Assembly: GCA_021927905.1 (NCBI GenBank)
Contig: BLLK01000046.1
Location: 558,001-622,000 of the forward strand
Source of the DNA: Chaetoceros tenuissimus
Lineage: Eukaryota > Bacillariophyta > Thalassiosirophyceae > Chaetocerotales > Chaetocerotaceae
Direction: 5' to 3'
DNA: 64,000 bases
Below the pieces are notes generated by a model. That model was given only the letters and a program-made list of their open reading frames with translations. It was not told the origin of the DNA and did no database searches. The number at the start of each line of letters is the position of its first letter. Within the stretch, counting starts at the first letter, position 1. Positions 1-10,300 of this stretch are shown one piece after another. A program made the position numbers and the translations under genes.

Positions 1-167
1 ACTAGCTGCCGTGAAATTGCCCCGTCTGATTCTGCGTAAGTTTCTTTAATACAAGCTGCAGTGAGGAACTCCTGCATTTGTAGAGCATCTGCACTTGATT
101 TACACATAGAAACCGCTTTAAGGAGTCCATCCTGCAATTCGTTCGGATTTTCAGACAGAGAAGTCAT
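1..167 (-). CDS. 5' end of an unknown gene (runs off the left edge)
   Basis: On the minus strand an ATG at 165-167 opens a frame that stays open to base 1, giving 55 codons that begin MTSLSENPNELQDGLLKAV. The peptide is hydrophilic and looks helical, with no signal peptide or membrane segment in this part. I do not recognise the family. It is divergent to VPS53 and shares a ~700-bp gap with it. The start is the only ATG in this frame near the 5' end; other nearby ATGs are out of frame. That this is coding rests only on the open frame and sensible composition, so confidence is moderate. Confidence 0.5.
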   Translation of the reverse strand, partial: MTSLSENPNELQDGLLKAVSMCKSSADALQMQEFLTAACIKETYAESDGAISRQL

Positions 168-872
168 TCTACTCCATGCATCACTATTTCACAAAATGTA
201 TATCCCCACCAAGTTCAGTGCTTGACCGCTAAAAGATCCCCTAGATAGTGATTACTCTCAAAGTGCTTTCTATGGAGACGATTCAATATAGATGGAGTAA
301 TTTGTGGTAAACTATTGAATTGAAAGGAATGTTTTCATTGATACCTTGATGTTCCTTCATCCTTGAGAAAGTGAGATGTCAATGCAACAAGTAAGACAGA
401 AAGGACCAAAATAGTTTTCAACGACTTTCGTTCTAAAGTTTGAATGGAAGTGGTATTTATAAAGGCGTTTTTTTCACTGTTAAAAAATGTGAATATTATG
501 AATTAGGAAATATGATATTTTAATTTAATTTATAAAGCTGTTGCAAGTTTCCTAAAACACGCTTTTGATATATGAAATGAGGTAAGCTGAACAGTATTTC
601 TTCTCCCTTTTTTCCTTGAGAACTCCAGAGACAAAATAGTGAGCTAGTCACGAAGTGGAGTTTCTTTTTTCGACAGCCCGGTATATCAGCTAGCTAGCTA
701 GCTAATACAAAACAAAGAACGTAGAAGAAAACTGCTTTCTAGCTACTTACGTGCTAGTACGTGCAATGGTGGTGTAATATGTAATATGCATGTAATGTAC
801 CTTTAACATTACCTAGTCTAATGATAAAGATTGACCAAACCTTGTTATCATAAATCAACAAATTCCTTACCA
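168..872. promoter_or_regulatory. Divergent intergenic region upstream of VPS53 and the left-edge gene
   Basis: About 700 bp of AT-rich DNA between two divergent genes, with no convincing coding frame. It holds a short CTAG tandem run near 688-705 and two TACGTG words near 747-764, close to the VPS53 start. These resemble the TACGTAC-type words seen in other promoter gaps of this window. No TATA box could be assigned with confidence. Confidence 0.4.
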
Positions 873-3860
873 ATGGCATCCGAAGGAAATGGTACAAAGG
901 TTCCTTTGGCCCAAGATCCAGAGGCATTGATCGACACAATAGATACCTTTAGCACAAGAAACATACAGGCTTCCAAGGCTTCTACTGGCAATGACCAAGG
1001 AAATAGTAAACATGGCAACGATACTTCTTCGTCCTCATCATTTGACCCAGTAGACTTTTTGAATCATCATTACAAAACAGAAGCTTCATTGATATCTGCA
1101 TTGCCGACTCTAAGATCGACACTTGACAAACGATTAACAACCCTTGACGAATCCATCTCTTCCACTATTCAAAAACAGTCTGATCTAGCAGATCTTACCT
1201 TATCAGATGTCACTCGAGCAAAGAATGCAGTGAGACAACTTCATCAACGAGTGACAACAGTACAACAAAAGGCGAGACAAAGCGAACAGGCTGTACAAGA
1301 AATTACCAAAGAAATGAAAAGACTCGACAATGCCAAGAAGCATTTGAGTAAAACTATTACTGCACTCAAGAGGTTGCATATGTTACTGCATGCCGTTAAG
1401 CAATTAAGATATTCAGTGAGATACTCTGATCCACCAGACTATAAAAATGCAGCGAATTTAATTGACGCTGTACAGCTATTACTTGGGCATTTTGATGGAT
1501 ATATGAATAGTGTTGAGAAAATGCGTCTGGTCAAGAATGATGTTGAGAAAATGAGGGCTGATTTAAATGAAGGGATCTTATTTTCATTCCGTGTTGCTGG
1601 ATTTGGAGGGACAAAGGCTCTTGAGATGAAGCAACGGGACTTGGATAAGCTGAAAAAGAACAAAAAGAAGCCTTCGGTTCCACAATTTGACAATGATGGA
1701 CATACCCAAGCTAAACTTGAGACTGATGGCGACTCTTCTGGTGAACCTCCAAAGGGAACAATACCCTTACCTCCTTCATCATTGAAAGATGCATGTCATG
1801 TTATTGATGCCCTTGGTGAAGGAAAACGAAAGGCTTTTATGAAAACATTCTGTGGAGATCACCTTGAGCCATATATTCAACTATTTCACCCACAAAATAA
1901 TACTTCGGCTGGAGGAGCACATTCAGCAACACAACAGAAACCAAGCTTCAAGATAAATTCAACCAGTCCAACTGCTGATGAAAAAGAGAACTCTGCGTTA
2001 TCGAATCCTAATCCAGCAAGTTTGGATCAGATTGAACGAAGATATGCATGGTATCGACGAATGCTGAGAGAACTTGATGAGTCTTTTCCGAATGTGTTTC
2101 CAAAACATTGGAATATGGAGTACCATATGACATACGCTTTTCTTTCTGAATCATCAAAGCATATTTTGTTACTATTCTCAAGCAAGGAAGGTTCAAATAA
2201 GGCACTTCGAGATAGAGATTGTGAGAATGTATCTGTTTTGTTGAAAGCATTACAAAAGACGATGTTGTTTGAAAAGGAAATGACGGCATGGCTACAGAGA
2301 GAGTATGATACAAAATTTGATGATGGATTGACAGATGATGGTGAGAAAAAGCAAGTGCTAGGAGAAGATGGTGAACCATTAGAATTTGATGCATCCGGAA
2401 AGGCTGTCGCAGCAGGTAGTGCCGAAGGAATTAGGATCAAATACGAACGTCAAATGAATGATCGTAAGAAGAAGGAAGAGGCAAAAAACAAGCAACCAGA
2501 TGAAAATGACGATTTGGACATGACTCATTTCAACAGAAATAATGACAAACCCGTTGTTGTTGCTCCACTTATTGGTGTTGCTTCCTGTGCTTTTGAGAAA
2601 TTCATGAGTCCATACATTGCACTTGAAGAAGAAAACATGGCAGAACAATTGAAGGAAGCCGTATCTGACAAAACTGTCGATTCTAGGGGAGAAGTGCCTG
2701 TATTCACGTCTTCCACAAACTTATTTTTGTATATCAAGAACAGTATCACTAGATGTACCACTTTGACTAAAGGGAAGACACTGTTCCTACTATATCGAGC
2801 TTTCCAACGAACACTTCGCAAGTATGCAAAAGTGTTGGCCTCAAAGTACCCTTCACCTTTATCTGGCCCAGCTGCAGCAATTGGTGGCTTAAGTATCGCA
2901 GGATTGACCGCTGGCAGTAGTAGTGGTATCAAAGATATTTATCGAATTCCGAATGGTGAAGAAACTACTATTTGTTACGTCATTGATACCTGTGAGTATT
3001 GTTCAGAAACTGTGGAAGCACTTCAGGATTTAATTGTAGACAAGGTTGAAGAAAAATACAAGTCAAAGATTGATATGAGTGGCGAGGAAGAAGCTTTCCA
3101 TGATGTATCTGCCAAGGGAATCAAAGTCTTAGTTGCAGGTCTAGTCCATAGAACCGACCAAGCATTTAAAGGCATGTACAAAATTGACTGGAGTGCAATT
3201 GATGCAGTAGGAGAAGAATCGCCGTATGTGCGATCCATGCACAACGAAGTACAACCATTTGTTGTCAGTGTAAAGCAAGGACTTCCAAACTCTTACTTTC
3301 GTAACTTCTGTGATCAGTTTGCAATGATGTTTACAAACGCATTTTACAACACAATCACCAGGCAAAAACGTATCAGTGAATCAGGAACTCAACAATTACT
3401 ATTAGATGTCTATAATCTCAAGACATTGCTGCTTAAATTACCAGTCCTTGAGAAAAAGGAGTCAACATCTGGATCTCCTGGAAAACAGGTAGGCTCATCC
3501 ATTGCACCAGCTATGTACACAAAGATGGTGACAAAACAGTTCCAGCGTATTGAAACATTGCTAAAACTTGTAGGAACTCCTACAGAGCTATTAATTGACG
3601 TATTCAAAGTCCAATGGCAAGGTGGGTCTGCGATGGATTTACAAACTGTAATGAATCTGAAGGGATTGAAACGTAATGATCAAGCCAGTATGCTGGAAAA
3701 GTTTGGAGTTGATCCAATCACTGCTATGAAAAACACTGCTAACATCAATGATAATATCCAGACCTTACAAGATAAATCATCAGATGTTGCTGCGAAGGTG
3801 AATAATGATTTGAAGGAAATGAGAGAAAAGGTTGAGCGATTTAGGGGAGCATTCCGTTAA
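873..3860 (+). CDS. VPS53: Vacuolar protein sorting-associated protein 53 (GARP/EARP subunit)
   Basis: Single-exon gene of 995 aa. VPS53 is a core subunit of the Golgi-associated retrograde protein (GARP) tethering complex, which captures endosome-derived vesicles at the trans-Golgi. The N-terminal part has the typical Vps53 opening: a DPVDFLNHHY-type segment, a long coiled coil (about residues 55-140) and an LDNAKKHLSKTITALKRLHML stretch matching the family's conserved core. The C-terminus keeps the family motif MNLKGLKRNDQASMLEKFG. The frame is open upstream to 831, but that codon is TTG; the first ATG is at 873 in good context (ACCAATGG), so I start there. No introns are evident. Length is somewhat above the animal and plant proteins. 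Identification is by family pattern and is secure. Confidence 0.93.
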   Translation: MASEGNGTKVPLAQDPEALIDTIDTFSTRNIQASKASTGNDQGNSKHGNDTSSSSSFDPVDFLNHHYKTEASLISALPTLRSTLDKRLTTLDESISSTIQKQSDLADLTLSDVTRAKNAVRQLHQRVTTVQQKARQSEQAVQEITKEMKRLDNAKKHLSKTITALKRLHMLLHAVKQLRYSVRYSDPPDYKNAANLIDAVQLLLGHFDGYMNSVEKMRLVKNDVEKMRADLNEGILFSFRVAGFGGTKALEMKQRDLDKLKKNKKKPSVPQFDNDGHTQAKLETDGDSSGEPPKGTIPLPPSSLKDACHVIDALGEGKRKAFMKTFCGDHLEPYIQLFHPQNNTSAGGAHSATQQKPSFKINSTSPTADEKENSALSNPNPASLDQIERRYAWYRRMLRELDESFPNVFPKHWNMEYHMTYAFLSESSKHILLLFSSKEGSNKALRDRDCENVSVLLKALQKTMLFEKEMTAWLQREYDTKFDDGLTDDGEKKQVLGEDGEPLEFDASGKAVAAGSAEGIRIKYERQMNDRKKKEEAKNKQPDENDDLDMTHFNRNNDKPVVVAPLIGVASCAFEKFMSPYIALEEENMAEQLKEAVSDKTVDSRGEVPVFTSSTNLFLYIKNSITRCTTLTKGKTLFLLYRAFQRTLRKYAKVLASKYPSPLSGPAAAIGGLSIAGLTAGSSSGIKDIYRIPNGEETTICYVIDTCEYCSETVEALQDLIVDKVEEKYKSKIDMSGEEEAFHDVSAKGIKVLVAGLVHRTDQAFKGMYKIDWSAIDAVGEESPYVRSMHNEVQPFVVSVKQGLPNSYFRNFCDQFAMMFTNAFYNTITRQKRISESGTQQLLLDVYNLKTLLLKLPVLEKKESTSGSPGKQVGSSIAPAMYTKMVTKQFQRIETLLKLVGTPTELLIDVFKVQWQGGSAMDLQTVMNLKGLKRNDQASMLEKFGVDPITAMKNTANINDNIQTLQDKSSDVAAKVNNDLKEMREKVERFRGAFR

Positions 3861-3920
3861 TTTTTCTTTGAAAACTTTGAAATATGAATGCATCTAGAAC
3901 TTTTGTTTATTAGAAATAAA

Positions 3921-4841
3921 TTAATGCTTCTTTAAAGGATATTTCATTGCCTTCACTTCAAACCCATTATCAGAAGAATTCCGTTTCACACAAACAATGA
4001 CGACGTTGTCACCAACACTTATTTCTCTCTCAGCAACAGAACGATAGCCTCTCAGTAATAATGACATCGCCCTTTCACTATCGCATTTGACATAGGTTTC
4101 AACTGGTGGTTGCAATTTTAATCCTATTCTTTGCTTTGCAGCAGTTACTGCTCTACCATCTCTCTGGACTTGAACATCTTCGGTATCCTTTGAGTCATCA
4201 ATTTTGGTTGAAAATAGTCGATCTAGTGTTGGTTGAAGCATTTCTTTCCCGTTCCCTGTGCAAGCTACAGATACTCTTTCATGCGATCCAATAGCATCAT
4301 AAATATGAACATGACCATGTCCAGCCTCTTCTAAACCTGCAACTATACAAAACGAATAGAAAGGAAAAGATCTTCTTGAATAAAGTATGTGTCCGAGTAA
4401 ATTGGCAACACCAGTAGGAGTTAAACTGTTATCTCCATAATTCCAATTTTGATGAGAATTCAATTCTGACCTTATTTGCCTTTTCAGTGCTTCACAGTCT
4501 GACGAACATCCTGAAGAGGCAATAAAAGTTGGACATTTGGTTGCACAAATCTTTTCCATCTGCTCTGTAGATTCATCTGCATCTGGTATCTTGACACTGC
4601 CATCACCTTCAAACACTCCAGATATGCCACATTCATTTGCTGCGTACATACGGCTGCTCAAATGATTACGAGTCAAAATATTGTAACCGCCATCAGATAA
4701 TCTTGTATCTGCAGCGATTATAAAATAATCTTGGCCAGCAATTGCAGATACAAGTCCGCCATGAAGAGCATATGGCTCAAACTTGGCCAAACAGCAAGGA
4801 ACAAGTCCAGCTATTGCCATGAGAAATGTTCTTATAAGCAT
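3921..4841 (-). CDS. Divergent 20S proteasome beta-6 (PSMB1)-like protein with a signal-peptide-like N-terminus
   Basis: 306 aa. The core is clearly proteasome beta-type: FEPYALHGG then an AIAGQDYFIIAADTRLSDGG stretch matches PSMB1/Pre7, and SVAEREISVGDNVVIVCVKR matches its C-terminal strand. The residue after GG is Leu, not the catalytic Thr1, as expected for the inactive beta-6 subunit. Oddities: the protein is ~60 aa longer than usual; it has a Cys-rich insertion around residues 75-125 (CATKCP, SSGCSSDCEAL); and residues 1-20 form a classic hydrophobic signal peptide (MLIRTFLMAIAGLVPCCLA). It may be a normal beta-6 with an unusual propeptide or a secretory-pathway paralogue. Its promoter and first 31 codons lie inside an inverted repeat and are duplicated at 7227. 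The ATG is at 4839-4841. Confidence 0.8.
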   Translation of the reverse strand: MLIRTFLMAIAGLVPCCLAKFEPYALHGGLVSAIAGQDYFIIAADTRLSDGGYNILTRNHLSSRMYAANECGISGVFEGDGSVKIPDADESTEQMEKICATKCPTFIASSGCSSDCEALKRQIRSELNSHQNWNYGDNSLTPTGVANLLGHILYSRRSFPFYSFCIVAGLEEAGHGHVHIYDAIGSHERVSVACTGNGKEMLQPTLDRLFSTKIDDSKDTEDVQVQRDGRAVTAAKQRIGLKLQPPVETYVKCDSERAMSLLLRGYRSVAEREISVGDNVVIVCVKRNSSDNGFEVKAMKYPLKKH

Positions 4842-5313
4842 AATTCTGGAGGAATATGGAAGAGTTATCTAAACTTTAATAGTGAGTAGTTTGAATTTTA
4901 GTAATGAAGAACAATAATGTGATCGGTATTTTGATATTAGAGCAGAATGAGTTTGTGTGTAACTTACTGCGCAATTGCACCATATACTGTCATGAAGACA
5001 AGTATGACAACTACAGCCCCGATGGTCTAGTGGTATGATTCCTCCTTTGGGTGGAGGAGGTCCGGGGTTCAAATCCCCGTCGGGGCCAAACTAGTTTTGG
5101 CTCGTGAACAATAACTTTTACACTTTTGATTCGTTTCAATGATGTTATTCTGATCCCATCTGACGGTCTTTTTTCAAATTTTCATTTTTCAATACCAAGT
5201 ACAACCTACATGTTATGGTACTCTATTGTACTTTAAGGTACATTGAATTTTGGATGAAAAGCTAATCCAGATGAATTAATCACAAGCATGACTGATGAAT
5301 TCTTGTAGAGCAA
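4750..5313 (+). repeat. Left arm of a 564-bp inverted repeat
   Basis: This arm is the reverse complement of 6755-7318. Paired positions always sum to 12068, so there are no net indels. I saw a single mismatch, C4912 against the base pairing with it at 7156. The arm contains the first ~31 codons and 5' flank of the beta-6-like gene, a tRNA-Pro gene, and the last ~27 codons of the frameshifted gene in the spacer. The arms are separated by 1441 bp. Identity was compared by eye. Confidence 0.95.
5016..5087 (+). tRNA. tRNA-Pro (anticodon UGG), copy 1
   Basis: A 72-nt cloverleaf: acceptor GCCCCGA pairs with TCGGGGC, a GGTCTAGTGGTATGAT-type D arm, anticodon stem CCTCC/GGAGG around loop TTTGGGT giving anticodon TGG (Pro), and T arm with GGTTCAAATCC. 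The discriminator base is C, normal for eukaryotic tRNA-Pro. There is no intron, and the CCA end is not encoded beyond the discriminator context. The D-arm/anticodon region closely resembles plant nuclear tRNA-Pro. It lies inside the left arm of the inverted repeat, divergent from the beta-6-like gene. Confidence 0.95.
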
Positions 5314-6537
5314 ATGGATTCTTGCTCCAGAGTTACGCTTCGATTGAAAAGTATGCTTTTCTTTCCAGCCACATTCAGAAATGAAATATTCCTTGAAATC
5401 GTTGCAAGTTTCATGGTTACAGAAAACAACCTTGTTGGGAAGCACTACTGCTATACCTCCTTTGGTATTTGCAACCCTCTCCTGCCATTCTGTTCCTATT
5501 GCAATTCCTTCATTGTTTCCTTGTTATTATAATTGATGTCATATGCATCTCCTGGGTCTTTCTTGTCCTCTGGTGGTTTTGATAATATATCAAAACGATG
5601 TTTTTGGGAAACTGGCACTCCGTCCATAATGAACTTTGATGCTTGTACTTGTGCAGAAACCGCTACCCCATTAGGAAAGCAACTGTAATCAGGTACCCAT
5701 GTATCACCCACTTTAAAAAAGGTAGCATTGCGGCCTCCAAGAACTTCTTTCATAGATTCACTCATTGTATTGCTAATTTTGTTATGACTTTTCAAAACAA
5801 TTGGTGAGTGGTGCTATAAGACTAAAGAAAAAGAATCATTTTAAAAATGAACTTACGTTTCTGTCACTTCTTCGACCAGTTTCAATGTACCAATGATGAG
5901 CTTGTGAGGATTATGGTTTAAATGGTTAGCAATGAGGAACTTTTTTGAGTAAGAGCTTTCTACTGATCTCATAATCCATTTTCTAAGCAAGCCACCATAG
6001 TCAAGAGCACCAGCCACACACATTTTTGCCACGAGACAGAGATCTTTTGGAATGCCAGAATCATTTTCACCAGACTTGATGAGCTTAATTAGGTGCTTGT
6101 GAAGTTCTTCCACTAATTCTTTCTCAGCTTCATCACTTGCCTCAAAAAAAGATGCAATATCTACATAACGTTGGGTGTCTGAGTTGACGTAGATTCTGCT
6201 CCTGGCACTATTACCATTTACGCCCACTTTGACAACGACCCAGTGACCATCAGCATTTTTTCTTAAAAGAATATATACAAATCCCTTCAGCTGTCCATGT
6301 CCATTTCTCATTGTAATCAATGGTATCAGGTTCTAAATGTTCATTTCCTTTGGCATAAGCTTCTTGGTGTTCTCTTGTGACTCTCTCAGTTTGCAAGATT
6401 TCCTCAACAGATTTTGCCTTTCCATGTTTTATGAGAATGTCAATTGCAATGTCACCAAGTTCAATAAGCATTTCAAGGACCTTTGGATTGAAACCATGTC
6501 TCGTAAGTGGGAGCACAAGCTGCAACTGCTCGATTCT
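5233..6537 (-). pseudogene. Frameshifted gene of unknown function between the inverted-repeat arms
   Basis: Three consecutive minus-strand coding segments belong together. Segment A opens near 6537 after a possible splice acceptor (CTGTAG) and reads VEEILQTERVTREHQEAYAK. It overlaps segment B (about 6320-5857, KGFVYILLRKNADGHWVVVK) in another frame; the switch lies somewhere around 6255-6320, and a run of six A at 6256-6261 is a likely site. A clean GT-AG intron (5773-5856) joins B to segment C (from 5772, NTMSESMKEVLGG). C stops at 5496, but the next frame continues with GTEWQERVANTKGGIAVVLP to a stop at 5233, implying a second 1-nt shift near 5520. The end lies inside the left repeat arm. 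B faintly resembles GIY-YIG/T5orf172 domains (FVYIL, VKVG, then an acidic helix); that is speculative. Either a young pseudogene or two homopolymer assembly errors. The 5' end is not resolved. Confidence 0.55.
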
Positions 6538-6754
6538 CTACAGTACCTTATGCTCTGAACAAAAGGAATCCCTGTCAAAAGGGAACAATTTTAAGTGAAA
6601 TGACAGTTAAAAACAGTTTCAAAAGAAGACAGAAAGGGCTTAAGTACTGACATGCTTGTCGCTCGTCTCTGAAACAATTGAGAGGCCGGTATTTTCACGT
6701 CGATACACAACAACAACTATCTTGTCTACTTTACATTCTATTCACAAATATCTC

Positions 6755-7318
6755 TTGCTCTACAAGAATTCATCAGTCATGCTTGTGATTAATTCATCTG
6801 GATTAGCTTTTCATCCAAAATTCAATGTACCTTAAAGTACAATAGAGTACCATAACATGTAGGTTGTACTTGGTATTGAAAAATGAAAATTTGAAAAAAG
6901 ACCGTCAGATGGGATCAGAATAACATCATTGAAACGAATCAAAAGTGTAAAAGTTATTGTTCACGAGCCAAAACTAGTTTGGCCCCGACGGGGATTTGAA
7001 CCCCGGACCTCCTCCACCCAAAGGAGGAATCATACCACTAGACCATCGGGGCTGTAGTTGTCATACTTGTCTTCATGACAGTATATGGTGCAATTGCGCA
7101 GTAAGTTACACACAAACTCATTCTGCTCTAATATCAAAATACCGATCACATTATTATTCTTCATTACTAAAATTCAAACTACTCACTATTAAAGTTTAGA
7201 TAACTCTTCCATATTCCTCCAGAATTATGCTTATAAGAACATTTCTCATGGCAATAGCTGGACTTGTTCCTTGCTGTTTGGCCAAGTTTGAGCCATATGC
7301 TCTTCATGGCGGACTTGT
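6755..7318 (-). repeat. Right arm of the 564-bp inverted repeat
   Basis: Reverse complement of 4750-5313 with one visible mismatch. It carries the second tRNA-Pro gene, the second copy of the beta-6-like promoter and 5' coding region (now on the plus strand), and, at 6755-6835, a plus-strand copy of the 3' end of the frameshifted spacer gene. The arm boundary at 7318 cuts the beta-6-like reading frame after about 31 codons. Confidence 0.95.
6981..7052 (-). tRNA. tRNA-Pro (anticodon UGG), copy 2
   Basis: Identical in sequence to the copy at 5016-5087 but on the opposite strand, inside the right inverted-repeat arm. Acceptor, D, anticodon (TGG) and T arms are all intact, and the flanks are identical too, so both copies should be equally transcribable. 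Confidence 0.95.
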
Positions 7319-7364
7319 GTCTACCAATGCTCTATCCCTTTATACAATAATATTTACTGAGTAA
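7227..7364 (+). pseudogene. Truncated copy of the beta-6-like gene 5' end
   Basis: The duplicated ATG at 7227 opens a 45-codon frame. The first ~31 codons are the same as those of the beta-6-like gene at 4841 (the signal-peptide-like segment plus KFEPYALHGGLV). Past the repeat boundary the frame runs into unrelated DNA, adding STNALSLYTIIFTE before TAA at 7362-7364. All of the proteasome fold beyond the first strand is missing, so this cannot make a subunit. It keeps the duplicated promoter and could be transcribed as a short ORF. It ends 10 bp before the convergent HAT-repeat gene. Confidence 0.75.
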
Positions 7365-7374
7365 CATCAAATTC

Positions 7375-10300
7375 TTAATTTAATGGTTTCCATGTGAGTA
7401 GTAAATCAGAACCAAACAAAAACTTTCTACGATCAAATAAATCCAGTTGTTGCAAATCAACTTCTCTATTTGCGTCAATAAATCCAGTAACGAAAGAGGC
7501 TTTGGAAATGCTTTTCAAAAGGTCATTCCCATTACTTTCGATACGTTCGTACATTTCCATGACAGTTGGAATATTAATATCGAATCCGTTCTTTTGGCAA
7601 AGTTGTAAAGCTTTGTGTCTTATACCTGCTAGGACATATAGACTCGAATATTCTTCCAGGTCTGACTTAATCACCTTTTTTGCTTGATTCAACACTATCC
7701 TTGCTGTATCTGAAGGCTTTGAACGACTTCGGAACCAAAGTTTCCCGTAATTTGGATCCGCATTTGAACAGCGTAACTCGAGTCTCGTGATATCAAACCC
7801 CCCAACTACTTGATTCACTCTATCTGAAGAATATTCTGCAACTATCTTCGATAATGATGATTTGCTAAAAGTTTCCACAATCTTCATTCGAAGATCTTCT
7901 TGTGAGTGATAGACCTTATCCAGGTCTTGATAATGATCAGAGTCGTAGATGATTGTTTCAATCATTTGCTGACGAAGTGCTTCTAAAAAGCTATCACCAT
8001 ACTGTGGAGTGAACTTTGTCGCGAAGTCCAAGTAGGTTGATGATATTTTGATGTCAAATGAAGTAGAAAGTGGATTCAAATGTATTCTAGCGGCTTCACA
8101 CCAAACTTCTCCACTTTTGGGAACTGCCTGAAGAGCTTTCCTCAGAACTTTCATCTGTTGCGCGTCACCATCCTCTTCACGTAGCTGAATTAGAGTTGCC
8201 CAAAGTCTTCCAGTGCCAGAATGTTCTTTTAACCCTTCCTGTGCAAGATGGATTGCCTTTCTTCTATTTCCACTTCGAACTTCCATTTGCACACTACGAA
8301 GCCAGACTTTCCAATCTGCCTTTGACTCAGACCTAGTCTTGTACAAAATAGCTTTTGCGAGCTCTATATTACCGACAAATTCTTCCAAACTGACACATTC
8401 TAGAATTACTGAAGGACGGCCTTTCGTTGGAACTACTTCAAAACTCTTCAAAAATAATTTCCTTGCCTCAGCGAATCTACCTGCAGAAAGTTCCATTCTT
8501 CCTGCGGCGAGCCATACTTTCCAGGATAAGTTTTCTGGACATGCAAGAATTGTCTTCGCGAATAATAAGCGAGTTCGAGTCAATAAGTCGTCGAGTGAAA
8601 GGGTTTTGTCCAATTTTACAGCAGAATGTGCAGCGCGTTCAAGAGATTGTGCCCCTTCTTGATATACTTTCCAAATGAGTTCTCTACTGATTGATTTAAC
8701 CGCCCTATCAATGTAGCTAAAAGTACGAGGTAAGTGCAAATCACCATTCTCCATATCAATACCTTCACAGATGCGAAAAGCTCCAAACCAAAGTGGACCA
8801 TACCGAGGAATTTCTTTCAGGCCCTTGTCGACTATCTTTAGTGCCTGTTTCGGATTATCATTGTCCCGCTCAAGCTTGAAGGCCTCAAGGTATAGTGGGC
8901 CGTACCATGAAATTTCACTAATGAGCCAGTTCAATATTGACCTTGCAATCCTAGTGTTTCCATCACGAAGTTCCATTAGAGCTCCTTCCAGAACCGTTCG
9001 CCAGACCTTTTCCACATCTAAGTGTTTCAATGGAGCAAGAAGATGTCTCGCGCGGTTCAAATCTCCATTTCCATATTCAATAGCCATTCTTTCTTCGTGT
9101 TTGATTGCTTTTGTCCGTAGATTTTCATTCATTGGACAGTATTGAAGACCTTCCGATAAAAGCTTGGAACATGCCTTCAATTTCCCATATTCTTCCTCAA
9201 GTTTACTTGCCTCTAGCCACCCCTGAAGATGAAGTCAATACATCAGAGAAAAGAGATAAGTAAATGCAATACTTAACAAGAAAACTTACCTGACAGGCAT
9301 AGGGCTGAAGATCACAAACTTGTCTATACAGTTTTCTGGCGTCTTCAAACCGATTGGATCTCTTTGCAAGATCAGCAAGTTCCATATATATTTTATAGTG
9401 GGTGCTCTCTGGGTAGTCCGAGCTTGCTAAACATGAGTAGGCATATTCCTCTGCACTATTTTGTGAAATTTTCTCCTTTCCTCGAAACTGCTTCAAGAAA
9501 TCTTTTATGAGACTTCTTACAGCTGAGCTTTCCACCAATTCAGCACGCTTATCCTCCATCATGGCACTTGCTTGAACTTCATTCTTCTTGTATTTACTTT
9601 TTCTAGATCGCGGAGAAGCAACAGAAGTGACTTGTACAGGTCCCGTACCTGCACTACTTTTGTTCGCTTCTGATAATCCCCTTTGTTTCTGTACTTTATT
9701 GGATTTTATACCATTTATATTTTGCCTCGTCACTGCTTGATCTAAACGCTGGGTATTACTCTGTGTGGCAATATTCGCAGAATTGGGTATGAAATCTTGA
9801 CTTTGATTCTGCCGATAGTTATTGTTTTTATATTGAATATTATCTTCATGAGGATATGAAACATGATGCACCTGATCATAATTTTGCGCTGACGGATCTT
9901 GCCATTGCATTTGATTTGGATTGGGATGACTTGGTAGGCTAAATGATGGTGAAGGTGTTCTATGGTAGGGTTGTTGATTTTGAATATGTTGTGTTGGTGG
10001 AATTCCATAATTGCCACCAATACTACCTGTCCAGTGAGGAATCGATTGCTGATTCCATTGATTTGATGGCTGATCCATTGGTGTCGGTGATATTGCAACA
10101 GGATATGGGTGCATTTGAGGTGCAAAAAACTGAGGTGTGGGTAAAGGACTATATGCTCTTGGAACATTTACGGGGGAGACATGCCCAGCAAAAATCACTG
10201 GAGAAACATGTCCAACATTGAATTGATTTCCGCCAAAAGGTATAGGCACATGATTATTCATGTCACCAGGATGGTACCCTTGTTGCTGCTGCATAATCTG

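Noticed and set aside
831-872. N-terminal extension of VPS53
   Set aside because: The first codon is TTG; the first ATG (873) has better context and fits the family start.
4869-5072. 67-aa frame covering tRNA-Pro (and its mirror copy at 6996-7199)
   Set aside because: The frame runs through the tRNA gene in both repeat arms and is explained by the tRNA sequence.
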